Shown: positions 10,698-22,603, numbered from the stretch's first letter. The stretch: 64,000 bases of DNA from Paramacrobiotus metropolitanus (GCF_019649055.1 NW_026570264.1:1011525-1075524), one strand, 5' to 3'. A program made the numbers and translations. The notes: a model not told the origin generated them from the sequence alone.

Positions 10698-11705
10698 AGC
10701 GTGTACAGTAAAGATCGTTAATGGATCCGATAGTATTCTCCGTTGTGTGTATGGTAGAAGGTAGGAGAAACGTTCATTTATCATGGCGCTCCTGGGTGGA
10801 TGCGTTTTGCAACTGTAATAGTTCGGTGACCTTTCGGGTCTTATGTCGTTAGGATGTTGAATCGCATTGATTTGTATCATCTGTATTCGTCGCTCTGGGA
10901 TACCCACAGTCAGCATGTCAACGAATTTGTTGTACGGCTGACCGATGCGGAGGAAACCATGGTATGCAATCCTCGTTATCGTAATGGCTCTGGTGAACGG
11001 AACAAGCATAACGATAATTACATTTACTGCGTTTGAGAATGTTTCTGGTGAATGTGACATTCGGAGCATGCAAAACAAAATGCATTCATAGTTATTGTTC
11101 TCGTCAAAACGGGCTCGTCGTCGAACTGTTTTACGATTTTTGCAGTGCATGTTGCTGGTGCAACTATTAACTGCAGCTATCCTGCAGCTATAGCAATTTT
11201 TCTGTAACAGTTATGAGCATTCGCAGTGCGCATCAACATCTAGCCATATATACTGGGCAGTTCTTTTAAAAATATTCATATTACCGTACCTACCGGCAGA
11301 ATATACCGGTCGGCTCGGTGTCGTGCTTTCACGGTGGCAAAATACTTTTAACGATCAGTTTGCCTATTCGGCAAGAATGATCGCAAAAGTGTAAGGTGTT
11401 GATGTTCTATTGGGAATCGAGTAGCATTGTACAGCGACTTGCGTTGTGCAGCGCTTTGATGACCTTTATGGCTAAAACACTGGCCGTTAATTGCATGGAA
11501 TCTTATTGCCTGTTACAAAGTCCCTGCTGGCCACGTGGTGTGTGTGGGTGAACGTAAATCTGAGCGTAGCAAGATTGTCTGATTGTGTTACTGTAAATCG
11601 GAAAAATTAATGTGCTGTTTCGTGTATCTGTCATCAGGGTGTACAGTAAAGATCATTAATGGGATTCGACAGTAGTATAGCGTATGAGAAACATTCATTC
11701 ATCAA
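10698..11705. repeat. Short direct repeats bounding a 0.9-kb segment
   Basis: The phrase gtgtacagtaaagatc, then gttaatgg or attaatgg, then gagaaac and attcat, occurs at about 10,698-10,775 and again at about 11,638-11,700. The intervening segment is the dispersed repeat shared with 24.6-25.3 kb. The pair could be remnants of terminal direct repeats of a small retroelement, but the ends are too diverged to call LTRs. Confidence 0.45.
10970..11600 (+). repeat. Dispersed repeat, copy 1 (inverted copy at 24.57-25.25 kb)
   Basis: Aligning by eye, this stretch matches the reverse complement of about 24,570-25,250 along most of its length. Shared phrases include tctattgggaatcgag, ccctgctggccac and ggttctggtgaatg. 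The minus-strand ORF at 10,683-11,150 (155 codons) and the ORF at 24,723-25,163 lie in or across this repeat and are not conserved between copies, so the repeat is probably non-coding or long dead. Confidence 0.65.
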
Positions 11706-11989
11706 AATACCAACACGATTCACGAAACCCTTGGATTTAGAATAAATACTATGTAGCAGATAGAAATCTAGGCAATTTCCTCATTCAGGAATCCACAATC
11801 AATAGGCATTTTGGACAATGCAGTAGTGAAGACACGTACAGCATAAAATTCTTGTAAATCCTACTCTAATAAGTAGCAACAACTGCAAAGAACAGCTGCA
11901 GTGAATTCATATGAATAATGTTATCGACCGGAGCGAAACAACCAACAAAAAATGGAATTGTCGGCCTCCCGATCTGTTTGAGTCTCGGA

Positions 11990-12235
11990 AGTAAAAGATG
12001 TCTTCCTTATTATGCCATCACTTCCTTATCCCGTAAATAACTTATACCGTCAGAACTTTCTATACCATCCTTATTACGCCATCCTTGTTATATACAATAT
12101 GGAGAGAGTGTATAAACTAACAGAATCGCAATAATTTTGTTGACCTCGAGACGATCGTGATCGAAGATCGTTAGTATTATTATAGTTACTAGGAAAATGC
12201 ACTATTGCGTGCATGAACAGACCGGAGCGCAGCCT
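11990..12235. repeat. Dispersed element with ACTTCC / GCGCTCCGGTC parts, copy 1
   Basis: Contains repeated cttccttat…gccat words, then actaggaaaatgcac and agaccggagcgcagcc. The end portion (12,187-12,233) is the inverse of 15,562-15,609. Confidence 0.5.
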
Positions 12236-12239
12236 TAAG

Positions 12240-13660
12240 GATTGGAGGTAGTTTTCAACGCATACAGAGTATTTGAGTATGCGTTGCGCTTTTATCAGCG
12301 CACCAAAACGACGAGACGTACTTAATTATGATGAGGCACACTTATTAAATTTTCGAAAGCTACTTTTCGGCAATTAAATGTTCTTCTTCGTTGATCAAAT
12401 GAAGCGTTTCCTCGTTTTTATGTCGGGAAGACAGAAGAATAGAAATCTGACGAAAACAGGATCGGAATTATGAGGCAAGGTTTTGGCAGAGGTGGCGGCG
12501 TATTGGTGGAAATGATTAATCTTTCCCGAGTAACACAGCCTGGCCCGGGACAGGCCCTTTGGCCTTTCCCGTGCTTATATAAAGAAAATTACTGGATAGA
12601 CACAGCCAACCAATTGGTCTTCCAGTGGCTGTAATATAACACCTATCCGGGATTCATGCTAATACTTTTTGAGTGTTTGGGTTCGTTTTTTGGAATGGCC
12701 TCATCGGTTCTACGAATCCAGTTTCAGAACTGGTCAACCCTCGTTGCATACCTTGATTTTTCGCATATTGTAATCACTTTATTAGTACGAGTACTGTAGT
12801 CACTTTAAGTCCACCGGGAGAAAATTTAGATCAGTTGTTCTTTGTTCTTAGACCTCCCGAGGCTGTTTTCTGCTGATTGAGTATACTGTGTTGTGATGTT
12901 AAATGTTTTCTGTAAGCTGAATGGGTGAAAATAAAAAAAAGAGTAAGTCACTTTAGTTGCTTTAAGCACATTTTAAGTTTATTTTAATCACTTGAAGTAC
13001 ATTTTAATAACTTTGAACACTCATATACGTTTTCGTATTTTCGTTACTGTGGCTGGCACCACTCCTCCTGACTCCTGGGTAGTTTTTGGTCAATCCGGGC
13101 TCGGCCTTCGGCCCGGCATGTTCCGGGCTAAATATGGGACACTTCGTACACGGTTATTTTTCTGGATCACCATTATCGACTTGTATCGGTATTTCCTATA
13201 GGCCACCATTTTCAAATGCAGTCTCCGTCGCTACCTACAGTCTTTCTGGTCACCAATAGTCATCTGAGTACTCTCGGGCTACCTGTGGTCTTGGCGCTTG
13301 TGTAGTCTTCTGCAGGTCGTGTAGCCACCGGTAGTCGTAGTTTTGTGAAGTTTTCTGTAGCTTGGATAGCAAGTAATTAACGGCAAATGGTGTTGCCATT
13401 TTATCTTCGTCGCCAAAAAGCTTTCAAAATTTTGAAAATCCTAAATTTAAGAAATCTAACGAAAACCTATGAAAAGGCTAAGCAATCTGAATATCACATC
13501 ACCAAACAAACTATCAAATACAGGAATCGCTGTTGTCCAGAGATGGGTACTACGTACGGATGACTGCGCACACTACGGTAGTCTACAAGCTAAGATTGTG
13601 GACTCCAGAAATAGTCGTGCACAAAGCGTACCAAAGTTCTCCCGAGCCGTTACTTACACA
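12240..13660. other. Intergenic sequence, no gene seen
   Basis: AT-rich with a poly-A rich tract near 12,935. Only ORFs of about 60-70 codons without motifs occur. The run ggcccgggacaggccctttggcc near 12,541 is GC-rich but unexplained. Confidence 0.4.
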
Positions 13661-13722
13661 GTATTAATGTAATACATTAATATGTATTACATTAATACAG
13701 GTATGTATTAATGTAATACAGG
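13661..13722. repeat. AT palindrome with an extra half copy
   Basis: Arms GTATTAATGTAATACAT (13,661-13,677) and its exact complement (13,682-13,698) enclose TAAT. A further direct copy of the arm follows at about 13,705-13,720. Probably a small palindromic insertion. Confidence 0.7.
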
Positions 13723-13984
13723 TATGCCGTTATGTAGGCGGCTACACAAAGTATGTTAAAAAAAGCAGGTGAATATTCACATAGAAAAAAGACAATGATG
13801 TAAATTGAGAAAAACTCTGCACAAATTGCTGGCTTTCGGTAAATTTCAATGGTAGCTATTTTCCATTTTCCTAAGTCACTTAGCAAAATATTGTTAACTG
13901 CGGGCCTTGGCCCGAGCCATGACCCTTCTCTTGGGTTTTACTGCCTGAGTGCCTCTTTCTAGTTAGTATGTCCCCGCGACGCGT

Positions 13985-14110
13985 GTGGGAACGCTAATGA
14001 GCAAGTAAGGTAATAAGGAAGTGCCAACCCAATAAGGAAGTGACCTTCTACTTCCGTAACAGACAGACAGACAGGTTTCTACTTTTGCTGACGTAGAGGA
14101 CCTCTAATTC
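13985..14110. repeat. Dispersed element with ACAGACAGACAG, copy 2
   Basis: Two ataaggaagtg units, then acttccgtaacagacagacagacag. The same order (acttcctta units, then taacggacagacagacag) recurs at 21,680-21,850, marking one mobile family. Confidence 0.55.
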
Positions 14111-14914
14111 AACAAAAATCGCTTTTCTATCTTTTATACTCGTACAATAGGATATTTATTATGACGCAAAAGGACGTCTTTTCTAAAAGTAAAAGTACAG
14201 TCGGTATAACGGAACACCGAAAACAACTAATTCTAATTCATCTAATTCTGTCGTTTTTCGTTTTTACTTACCCTTCTTCCATCAAACCATTGTGCAAATT
14301 CAGGAGCATTCTGTAAACCATATTACAGTAGTTAAGAGAGTGTACTGGAGCATGGCGCCAAGTTCAAGCAAGTACTGCACCTATGAGAAAAGCTTCATTC
14401 TCGCGCACGAGCAAGCAATTTTTTGCATTGTTTTGTGGCATTGTGTAGTCCAATGGTTGTTATGCACTGGCGTAAAAACCGTTATTAGTGCGCGCAACAT
14501 GCGGCAAGCTTCAGTAAAATAAAATTTCAAAGTTTAAAAGGACGGAGGTGTAGAGTTACAATACCAACCGATCTTCAAATTCCGCCCTAAAACGCCACTA
14601 GAAAGACGATCGTTTTTGCACAGGTCTAAGTTGTGTTTAAACTATCGGAATTTTATTTTATCCAGATCTCCCGAACCAGATGTTGCGCGCATAAATAGTT
14701 TTCACGCTAGTGTATACAAATCGTTTGGCTATGAAATGTTTCGAACCAATGCGAAAACGGGCTTCAAAGTGCGCGAAAGCAGACATTTTCGTACAGATAC
14801 ACGAGTTTGGTACTTACCATGCACCGGCTTACCTCCGTTAAGTTCTTCTTACCTTTACACGAATTTGGCACTTACGTATCTTTAACCGGAACATTTCGCT
14901 TACAGATGTGATCC

Positions 14915-15016
14915 GGCAGAAAGGTGGACGTCTCATCTACCAATCTGCCGGAGGTCGGCAGATTGGTGGATGCGATTTCACTGAACATCCACCATCCACC
15001 CGTCCACCTTTCTGCC
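14915..15016. repeat. Nested 100-bp hairpin element
   Basis: Outer arms GGCAGAAAGGTGGACG (14,915-14,930) and CGTCCACCTTTCTGCC (15,001-15,016) are perfect complements. Inside them a second hairpin pairs ACCAATCTGCCG with CGGCAGATTGGT around a GAGGT loop (about 14,939-14,967). Likely a small foldback or MITE. Confidence 0.75.
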
Positions 15017-15561
15017 AGCTACAAGTGTAACGAAGGTGACAATCTATAGTTACGGCAATAGGCTGCTACGAAAATGGTTCCCGCTTGGTAGGCTACAATT
15101 GCAAAGCTAACAGCAAGAAGCTGTCATTTCGCATGCCAAGTTTTTACTGATTTTCGTAAGAAATAAAAAATTTGAAAGATTAAGTGCGCCATCGACGCCA
15201 GTTCACTCGCCCGGTCTTGAAAATTATCGCGCCGGTGCGCCAGTTTCTGGCGCAACTGTTTTCATTTTTTTTCCCTCCGGGAGGGTTGGGGGGGGGTGGA
15301 GTGCGCCCCTCCCATTAAAGACGGGCCTGTCTGTATACAAATTTGATACCATGTACCGGGCCACTTCCCTTCATGCGTTTAGGCTTGCTGTTTCTATGTG
15401 TACAGCCTCTGATTGTGAGCAGAACGGTAATGGTAGAATTTGCTGGCTGAGGTATTTTTGTTTGGCTGAGCTCGAGTTTAATAGTCAGATACTGAGCAGT
15501 CAGAGTTGAAGTTCGGAAGTCAAAGTCAGGGCAGATCTTGAGAGCTAGCCCTGCAAGTACA

Positions 15562-15609
15562 CGCTGCGCTCCGGTCTACCACTTGCACGCAATGTGCATT
15601 TTCCTAGTA
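15562..15609. repeat. Dispersed element end, copy 3
   Basis: acgctgcgctccggtct…acgcaatgtgcattttcctagta is the inverse of 12,187-12,233. Confidence 0.55.
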
Positions 15610-15898
15610 CTGGCTAAGTAAAAAAATTCTTACCCTCTTGGTTCCCAGAAGCAAAATTGTGGCACCAGTCCAGTGGAAGTGGGTCTAGGGTACTCTTGCT
15701 TGTCAACCTCCGCGGCAAAAATTGGGACGAAAGGTTGAGTAAGCTGGAGGGAAGTTCGGAAACGAAATTAGTAAATGTGTTTACAGTGAAAGGCGCAGCA
15801 TACAAGAGCCATCAGCTTTCGTCAAAATCTGAGCTCACAATCTGTCAGCTATACAGTACTTGCCTGAGCACCGTATTATGAGCAATTACAACGATAGC

Positions 15899-16161
15899 AA
15901 GTGATTAATATTATACAGTGGCTGAACGAAACTAATTTACCGTAAAGCAAGCGTGACTGATTTCCTGCTTGGTGTGGGGGAGCGCTCTGATTTCGCCCGA
16001 TGCTTCAACTTGGAGAGAGTATACCAGCACAGTTTAGTACACATGCTCTGTATGCTGCAGCTCCATCTGTCTCCGATGACCTATCGAAAAACCGGTTACG
16101 CTTGCTTTACGATAAATTCGATTTCGTTCAGCCAGTAGCCACTGTATAATGTTAATCACTT
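15899..16161. mobile_element. MITE with about 55-bp terminal inverted repeats
   Basis: The left end aagtgattaatattatacagtgg (15,899 on) is repeated in inverse at the right end (to 16,161), and the match continues through gctgaacgaaa and gtaaagcaagcg. The right arm has a small insertion (ctact) relative to the left. There is no coding capacity and no obvious target duplication. Confidence 0.7.
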
Positions 16162-16580
16162 TGGCGATTGTTTGGTAGCAGAGTACCGAATGGCGAATGC
16201 TCTGAGCCGAGCAAACGAAGCGGTACGCGGCAGCTTCCATTAGGAGTCAACTGCGTCTTTGCCGCTAACAGGGCCAACGCAGTGGACTGCCGATTTGACA
16301 GTGCATATTCGCCCACCCTATTCACCGGTGACAGTCGTTTTACCGTCGGTCAGAACTAGCCGCCTTACAGATGTAGACCGATAAAGCTATACGATTGCTA
16401 ACTCGTCTCTGTATACTACCGCTATCGTATCTTTAGTTGTTTACTGCCGTAATTATCACCTATCAACGTCCTACCGATCGTTCTATGTATCGTCGAAACT
16501 TTTCCAGGGGTTGTTTTACCGCTGTACAGAGTATTTGGGTCGCACAAACAAGTGTTAAACTACTATTGTAATAGTAATAC

Positions 16581-17659
16581 TAGGGTTGAAATTCACGAGG
16601 CTTAGACCCACTTGTGAAAAGAAGTGAAATGAAAGTGAAATCAAGTGAAATGAAATGAAACGTGAAATAAAAAATTAAATTTAAATAGATTATTTTGGCT
16701 TTTATTAGGGTTGCAAACAGCCGAAAGCAGTTAAAATATTACTTAATACTGCAACTGCACGGTACTAGTAGAAGTTTAATATTTCAAAAAAATTCGTTGT
16801 AAGTGGATTACTAAATTTATTATTCAGTACAGACTATACAGTAAGTGCAAAAAGATTGTGCAATTTGCTTTTGTTTTTACTACAGAATAAGATAAAACTG
16901 TTTAAAACTAAAATTAGGAGTAGAAGTTTGAAAATGGTAATCGGTGTATAAGAACAAGGCGTACAAAGAAAATGTTCATTTCGATTCAAAAAAACAGCGC
17001 AGTAGCGTCTGCGGCACGGAATTTCTTTCGAGTTAGATACTAGTCGTATTTGGGCGCGCGGCGCGCCTTTTGAGCTTGTCCGTGCGAGGTCTAGCTGTAA
17101 GTAGCCGAGAAATTTCATTATTTGCATTTGATCTTAATTGCACTGTAAACACCTCTAAAGATTATTTCTTTCTTATCAGCTGTACGAGATCCCAGTTTGA
17201 CAAACCGAGTTCTTCTACCTTGGCACGAATAGTTTTCTTTAATTAGCCGAATTCTTAGTATTACTGGGAAGAAGAATAGAATTTAATCTTAGGCGTTTTG
17301 GCTAGCTATGCATTTAGATTTCTGAAATTACCTGCACTAAAAGCGTACGAAAAACGTTTTCTTCTCTTCCAGTTGCAACATTAATGCTTACGCGCAGTGC
17401 TGTTTAATGCAGGGAATCGAATTAGAAGCGGTCACACAAAAAAATACAACGGTGTGAACATTTTCGTTGCAAGAAATATAGGGAATCGCTCTAGTTTCGT
17501 CCGCTTCTGATGCATTTCAAGCGATTTCACGATTTCACCATTTCATGCATTTCACGTTTCATTTCACTTTCACGTTTCACGCGAGGGTCCGCGTGATTGT
17601 GAAATGAAAGTGAAATGAAAAGTGAAATGTGAAATGGTGAAAGCGTGATTTCAACCCTA
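16581..17659. mobile_element. Non-autonomous hAT element
   Basis: The ends TAGGGTTGAAATtCACG (16,581) and CGTGATTTCAACCCTA (to 17,659) are inverted and fit the hAT terminal rule YARNG. The flanks agtaatac (16,573-16,580) and tgtaatac (17,660-17,667) form an 8-bp target duplication with one mismatch, the length used by hAT elements. Just inside each end lie clustered GTGAAAT words (left: direct; right: many in both orientations), the kind of subterminal repeat that hAT transposases bind. The 97-codon minus ORF at 16,834-17,127 shows no BED or hAT-C motif, so the copy must depend on a transposase elsewhere. Confidence 0.8.
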
Positions 17660-17667
17660 TGTAATAC

Positions 17668-18537
17668 GGTGGACTACCGTATCACGATGGTCATTACCAT
17701 CAGTTTTCGAGTTGACTTATGGCGTTGGATTGGCCAGGAAACGAAAATTTACGCATTTCCGATTAAAACATTGCTGTCATTCAGTAGAGATTTACTTGTA
17801 CTTTCTGCCTCGCTATTACATATTTCGGGTAGAAGAACTGTTACTTCTTTTAACACAAAGAACAGCGATATTTTAGTGACTGTGTTTGGCCAAGAAGCCG
17901 GCAATCAGATCTCCGGGCATTTTCTTGTCATTAAATCCTCGTGCTAGCATTTTTCAACCTACTAGCGTTTTAACCGATCTCGTAAAAACTTGTTTCTGCA
18001 ATTGTTGCCTTGGCTACATTTACCATATAAACCGCAATTTATTGTTACGGCATCTCATGCCAAAACATTGTAGCGAAAATTTGTAGAAACAGAGATAAAA
18101 CACCGGCATTTCTTTTGAAAGTCACTAAATGCTGCATACTCCTTCCAGCTCATGCATTAAACCAGTAAGTTTTTTCTCTGGATAAGAAAGGCCTTTTTCT
18201 AGACAAAACCGTTGAAAACGTTCGAAATAACAAATAGTTTTTCGAGGAAAGAAGTGCCACAAGATTCTGAATTTTGCCAACTGGCCCAAATAAATTTCGA
18301 CATGGCTTTAGTAGCCACCATTACAAAGGAGCATTGCTAATTTTTTCGCAAAATATTTTGCTGACTTTGGGTAGCGAATACAGTTTTTATCGAATGAGTC
18401 TGAAGAGTTCACGGTGTGGCAAGCGGTTTGCGAAAACCAAGGCAAAATCTGAGCCCGACATTTTTTTGAGCCACCCCGGTAGCTCTGGAAACATGCAGCT
18501 GCCACCTGTTGCGCTCTCTTTTTTCCCTTAAACAAAG
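17668..18537. other. Intron or intergenic sequence
   Basis: No gene supported. The 100-codon plus ORF at 17,645-17,947 begins inside the hAT end and has no motif. Confidence 0.4.
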
Positions 18538-18760
18538 GTTGATAACCATAATATATTCTGTTGTAGTGAATCAGATTTTGAACGAAGCCAAGCAACGCAA
18601 CGGCAACGGGACCATGCATCTGCAGGGATACGGTCGCGGTCCGGAGTCTCAGGAATTCTTCACGGCGGAATGGCCTCCCTTGACGGAGATCATTCGGGCA
18701 CCCGAAGGTGGCACGCTGTTTATTTACTGCAACAACAGCCACAACACGAACCGCACGAAG
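18538..18760 (+). CDS. Ig-superfamily protein, internal exon
   Basis: The plus frame reads NQILNEAKQRNGNGTMHLQ, GYGRGPESQEFFTAEWPPL, then EGGTLFIYCNNSHNTNRTK, ending at a donor AAG|gtactg (18,760). The last part looks like the B strand and cysteine of an Ig domain with three N-glycosylation sequons near it. Two acceptors are possible: 18,567 (ttctgttgtag, phase 1) or 18,538 (ttttttcccttaaacaaag, phase 2). Both are compatible with one of the donors of the secretory exon at 5,670. The donor phase (0) does not match the exon at 21,933 (needs 1), and the F-strand cysteine of this domain is missing, so a small exon probably lies between them. The weak donor after 18,767 (ctga|gtttct) would restore phase. 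Confidence 0.65.
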
Positions 18761-18852
18761 GTACTGAGTTTCTATAGATTTCAACCTTGACCAGTTTGTC
18801 TAATTCAGCTTTGGGACACAGCCTGACCATGAGCTGCACCGCATCGTACAGG

Positions 18853-18922
18853 AGAGAGCGTGTTTTGAAATGTACATGTTTTGAAATCGTACATGTTTTG
18901 AAATCGTATATGTTTTGAAACG
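18853..18922. repeat. Short tandem repeat of about 18 bp
   Basis: Four imperfect units of TTTTGAAATCGTACATG follow the Ig exon inside the intron. Confidence 0.75.
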
Positions 18923-18924
18923 CT

Positions 18925-20230
18925 GCAGAATAATTTCGCTGTATTCTGATACAACAACCACCTTTCGTTATGGAAAGGGCACACATAGTGACATAGCAAA
19001 TTATTATGCTTTATTATTTTCTACAATAGACCTGCCGAAAAAGCAGCTGTTGAACAGTTACTTTACCTGCTATCGCTGACGTTTGGTGACTTCCTCGTGT
19101 ATTATTCTACCTCCGTAATGATAACGCCACCCCGAAATTCATAATCCTGTATACTGATTTCCGTTACGCATTACGTAAAAGCCGTAGTTCTAAATTAGCT
19201 TTTGTGTACAGTAATTTTCCTTCTATTGCTGACTTGTGAGTGAAGAATTAGGTTGTCCGCAACCAAACTCGTCTAACCAGTTGGGTATAGCGTCCTTGTA
19301 ACAAATCCCACTTTGTGGTAAATTTTTAGTTTTGATTGCCTTCTTTTTGCTTTCGGCTCGCAGGTCCGATTTGTTCTACCTTGACAATTTCGACTGAATC
19401 CGTCATTTTATTTTTTTTATCGCTGTACTGTTTTAATCCATTCATTTACTAGGAAAAATGCACCGATAGCCGTAGGGTTGTCATCACGTCGTCACACACT
19501 TTCACAATCACGCCGTCTTCCTGCTCACAATCCCATCATGCCGAACAATAGTGGCCGTGATTAAAAAATGTGATAAGTGATGGGACGGTGATGTGGTGTG
19601 ATGAATTTGTGTTATTAAAAATGGAAGGTCAGAATCCGGGTACCTGAACTATAAAGCACTGCGCATCGGCAGTGAATACATTTATAAATGTATTTCTGAC
19701 AAATTTTGTGATCAGTGCAGTTTCAGATTCAAGAAATGCGAGAAGTTCTAGCTACTGACACATATTGCCATATACTTTGAATGGCTTGGTTCACCTCTGA
19801 TTTAATTTGATTGCTCAAATGTTTGCAGAAACTTGCGTCCGTTCAAGATCGACATTGTGACTTGGCTCTATTTAATTTTGTAAGATTATCTGCCGAAATA
19901 GACGGAGATCGAGTTGCCACACGGTGACCGTTGTGGAAGACTAGGAGCTGATTATCAGATATAGTACTTGACGTAATTCGTCAGCGGCTTTTTAATCCTT
20001 GAAAACTATTGCAAAACTGCGAGAATCATCAAATTCCGTTGCGTGCAAATTTTTGGTTTTGGACTGTTGTTCTTTACTAATGGCTTTTCCTGTTACAAAC
20101 AGCTAGCATAAAGATTGTGGATTTTGTTGTAAAAATGTCAGAAATTAATAAATGTATCCCGCCAATCACGTCACTTCCGGCTCACATTCCCATCACATTC
20201 CTCCTCCAAAACCTTGGTTGGATAACAACC
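18925..20230. other. Intron or intergenic sequence
   Basis: No gene seen. The piece near 19,475-19,600 (tagggttgtcatcacg and GTGATG-rich sequence) resembles the ends of the hAT element at 16,581 and may be an older relic. Confidence 0.4.
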
Positions 20231-20231
20231 C

Positions 20232-20266
20232 TTCCAATGAACCTATCGGGGATAGGTTCATTGGAA
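20232..20266. repeat. Perfect hairpin, 16-bp stem, GGG loop
   Basis: TTCCAATGAACCTATC, then GGG, then its exact complement. Too tight for a MITE with a body; it could be a palindromic insertion or a structured RNA element. Confidence 0.75.
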
Positions 20267-20356
20267 AACCGGAGCGCAGCGCTCAGCAGGGCATATCCCT
20301 GCGTTTAACAATTCTGAAAATTTGTATTTTTGTGCTGCATACTTTGCTTAAAAAGT

Positions 20357-20640
20357 TTCTATACTTAGCTTGGCCCATTATTTCAATCAGTACCGCTTTA
20401 GGGATCATTATATTAATCACTTTACCAGACTGACAGCATCTTTGGCGGGCGGCTACATGAACAACCACGGCTGACTTCAATGCAGTCTATGCATTACCAT
20501 TCAGTCTATGCAGCTTATCAGTAATGCAATCTATGCAGTAAGACCCGCACTGCATCTATGCAGTAAAAAGTGATTAATATATTGATCCCTAAACCGGTTC
20601 TGATTAAAATAATGGGCCGAGCGAAGTACTTATAGTTGTT
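20357..20640. mobile_element. MITE with internal CAGTCTATGCA repeats
   Basis: Left arm 20,357-20,424 (…cttggcccattatttcaatcag…agggatcattatattaatcac) and right arm 20,567-20,640 are inverted with scattered mismatches. Between them, four to five direct copies of CAGTCTATGCA or a close variant lie at 20,477-20,567. The arrangement resembles a foldback MITE whose centre has expanded. Confidence 0.7.
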
Positions 20641-21679
20641 TAACAAGAAATGATGAAAAACTAATTAAGTCACTACATAGCGTTTCAGTGCAGAACAGCT
20701 TTTTCTGTTCCTACTTATGTACCTATTTTGCCGCCATTTTGCCAGGAGTGGAGTGTGGACCTTTAGAACTGAGTACCGGTGCATGCGATACTTCTATAGC
20801 TTATTTTATCAGTGTCAAATTTTTGATTTTTTATTTATTGTTTACAGGTAGGTGCGGTAAGCAGTTTTAAGTGATTGAAGACTGCGGTTACAAAGTTGCC
20901 TCGCAGAAAATTTTTATCGCACGACTCTTTAATCAGTCTGTCAATCGCTCCGATGAAGAATTTTTGCAAATTTCTGTAATTAAACATTTCTTGGTCGGCA
21001 CTGGGTAAATACTTTCACAAAGAGGCGGTCTAAAGCCGTCCTTGAATTCTCAGTCGAGCCGCTAGGTGAAATTTGGTAAAACACAACTGTTTGTAATCAC
21101 GGAAATGGCCTTTTCTGCACTGTGGCAGTATGTATATAGCCGTTGAATTTACGCGATACCATACCCTACCCTTTGTACCACTGCACACAACCAAATTTTA
21201 TAAGACATGTGCGGAAGCTAGTCAACCACCTTTCTGCAGAAAAAGAAAATTGTCTGAATGCATCCGGCTTGCCTTATTAATAGAAATATCATATATGAAA
21301 TCTTATTTAGTTCAGCGCATGTACAAAGACGGAGAGGCGAGTATCTGTAAGTACGAAGACGGCAAGACGTCATCGGTAAGACGGAGAGACGAATACATTT
21401 TTTTAGTATTAACTCGCTAAATCTCGAAAGTTTATTTTGTCAAACTTTCTTCCATTTGGGAAAGAAGTTCGAAAAAAATAAATTTTCGAGATCACTTTAC
21501 GAACCGAGAGCGTTAATTGCGTAATTCAACTGGGGTCAAGATATACCGTCATGCGCATTCGACGAGCAATGTCGCATCGTTGCCGCTGGACTTTACAGAA
21601 AGTTTGCTGTAGTTACCATATTTTAGGCTGACGTGCTGGCTAGCGCCACTTCGAATCTTTGATGTCGCGTTTCTGCGCA
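20641..21679. other. Intron or intergenic sequence
   Basis: No supported gene. The ORF at 20,688-20,870 follows an acceptor-like ttttgccag and reads PGVECGPLELSTGACDTS, a weak candidate for the missing Ig-gene exon. Its hydrophobic continuation makes this doubtful. Confidence 0.3.
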
Positions 21680-21850
21680 AATAATTCTGCACTTCCTTTA
21701 AGGACGTCGTATTTTTACTTTCTCATATGAGGTCATTTTTACTTCCTTATATGACGCCATTTTTAACTTCTGTAACGGACAGACAGACAGAAAAGTTTTT
21801 ATTTCACCTGAATTAGACTTCCTTCGCTGCGCTCCGGTCGATGACAGGTT
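21680..21850. repeat. Dispersed element with GGACAGACAGACAG, copy 4
   Basis: Repeated acttcctt…atgacgccattttt units, then taacggacagacagacagaaa, then cttcgctgcgctccggtcg. It shares modules with 11,990, 13,985 and 15,562. Confidence 0.55.
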
Positions 21851-21932
21851 TAATCGAAGTATCCTACAGATAATTGGGCTATTTCAAGTTAAATTTATAA
21901 CGCTTATTTTAACTGTCGGTTTTTACCCACAG

Positions 21933-22603
21933 GTTTCCCATACCATGATTCCGCCGGCGTACACTTACAGAGGAAGGCAGGTCTCTCTTACAAATGGCAC
22001 ATTGCCCCACGAGTGTTCAAGGGAATGAACTATCGCTGCAATTTCACAAGAAATACCAGTGCTGGGGAAACCATTATGTGGAGCTGGAAGCGGGCAAGCG
22101 AGTACGATCCGGCGACTGGTGCGTTCTCCATCGCGTTGGAGAACTTCACGTACGGCCACACCGGTCAGTACGAGTGTCTGCACTCCAACGGGAGCCAGTT
22201 GGTCGTGACGCAACGCTACTGGGTCAGCGCGACCCTCTTCCGCCACGAGGTCTTTGATCCGCCCATGAAGAACATCACCGTGCGCTACGGCGACCCAGCG
22301 GAGATGGTCTGCGCGGTCCGCTTCAACTTTCTACGCGGACAGCTTATGCACCGCTTCCTCTGGCGCAGTGGAACCTACCTGTTGATAACCGACTCTATCG
22401 CGGAGTTGGCCGATAAATCCAAGTCGTGGTGGGGATTTTATGGGCGTTTTGAGGTGGGGATCAATCCGCAGTCGCGCTGCCATTCCACTATGAAAATCGC
22501 CAGCGTGACATGGAAAGATGCCGGTCTGTACGAATGTTGGTTCCGCATTAACGATCGTTTTGACGAGTGGATTATGCAGGAAGCTTATTTACAAGTCATT
22601 TAA
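21933..22603 (+). CDS. Ig-superfamily protein, last exon with two Ig domains
   Basis: The acceptor tttttacccacag precedes a frame starting in phase 1 (exon from 21,933) and running to TAA at 22,601-22,603. The exon encodes two Ig-like domains. Domain A has the B-strand cysteine in NYRCNF, the core tryptophan in MWSWKR and the F-strand motif HTGQYEC. Domain B has EMVCAVRF, FLWRSG and WKDAGLYEC. Four N-glycosylation sequons are visible. The chain stops right after the last G strand (EAYLQVI), with no membrane segment or GPI-type tail, so the product is probably secreted. The leading FPYHDSAGVHL recalls linker strands of VEGFR/PDGFR-type receptors, but that resemblance is weak. Likely roles are ligand binding or decoy, by inference only. 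Confidence 0.8.

Noticed and set aside
10683-11150. 155-codon minus-strand ORF
   Set aside because: It lies across a dispersed repeat, and the other copy does not keep this frame.
18308-18784. 158-codon minus-strand ORF
   Set aside because: It is antisense to the Ig exon, which has splice sites, sequons and domain logic.
5670-22603. Assigning the Ig gene as a VEGF/PDGF receptor homologue
   Set aside because: Only a vague resemblance in one linker. No kinase and no membrane segment are present.
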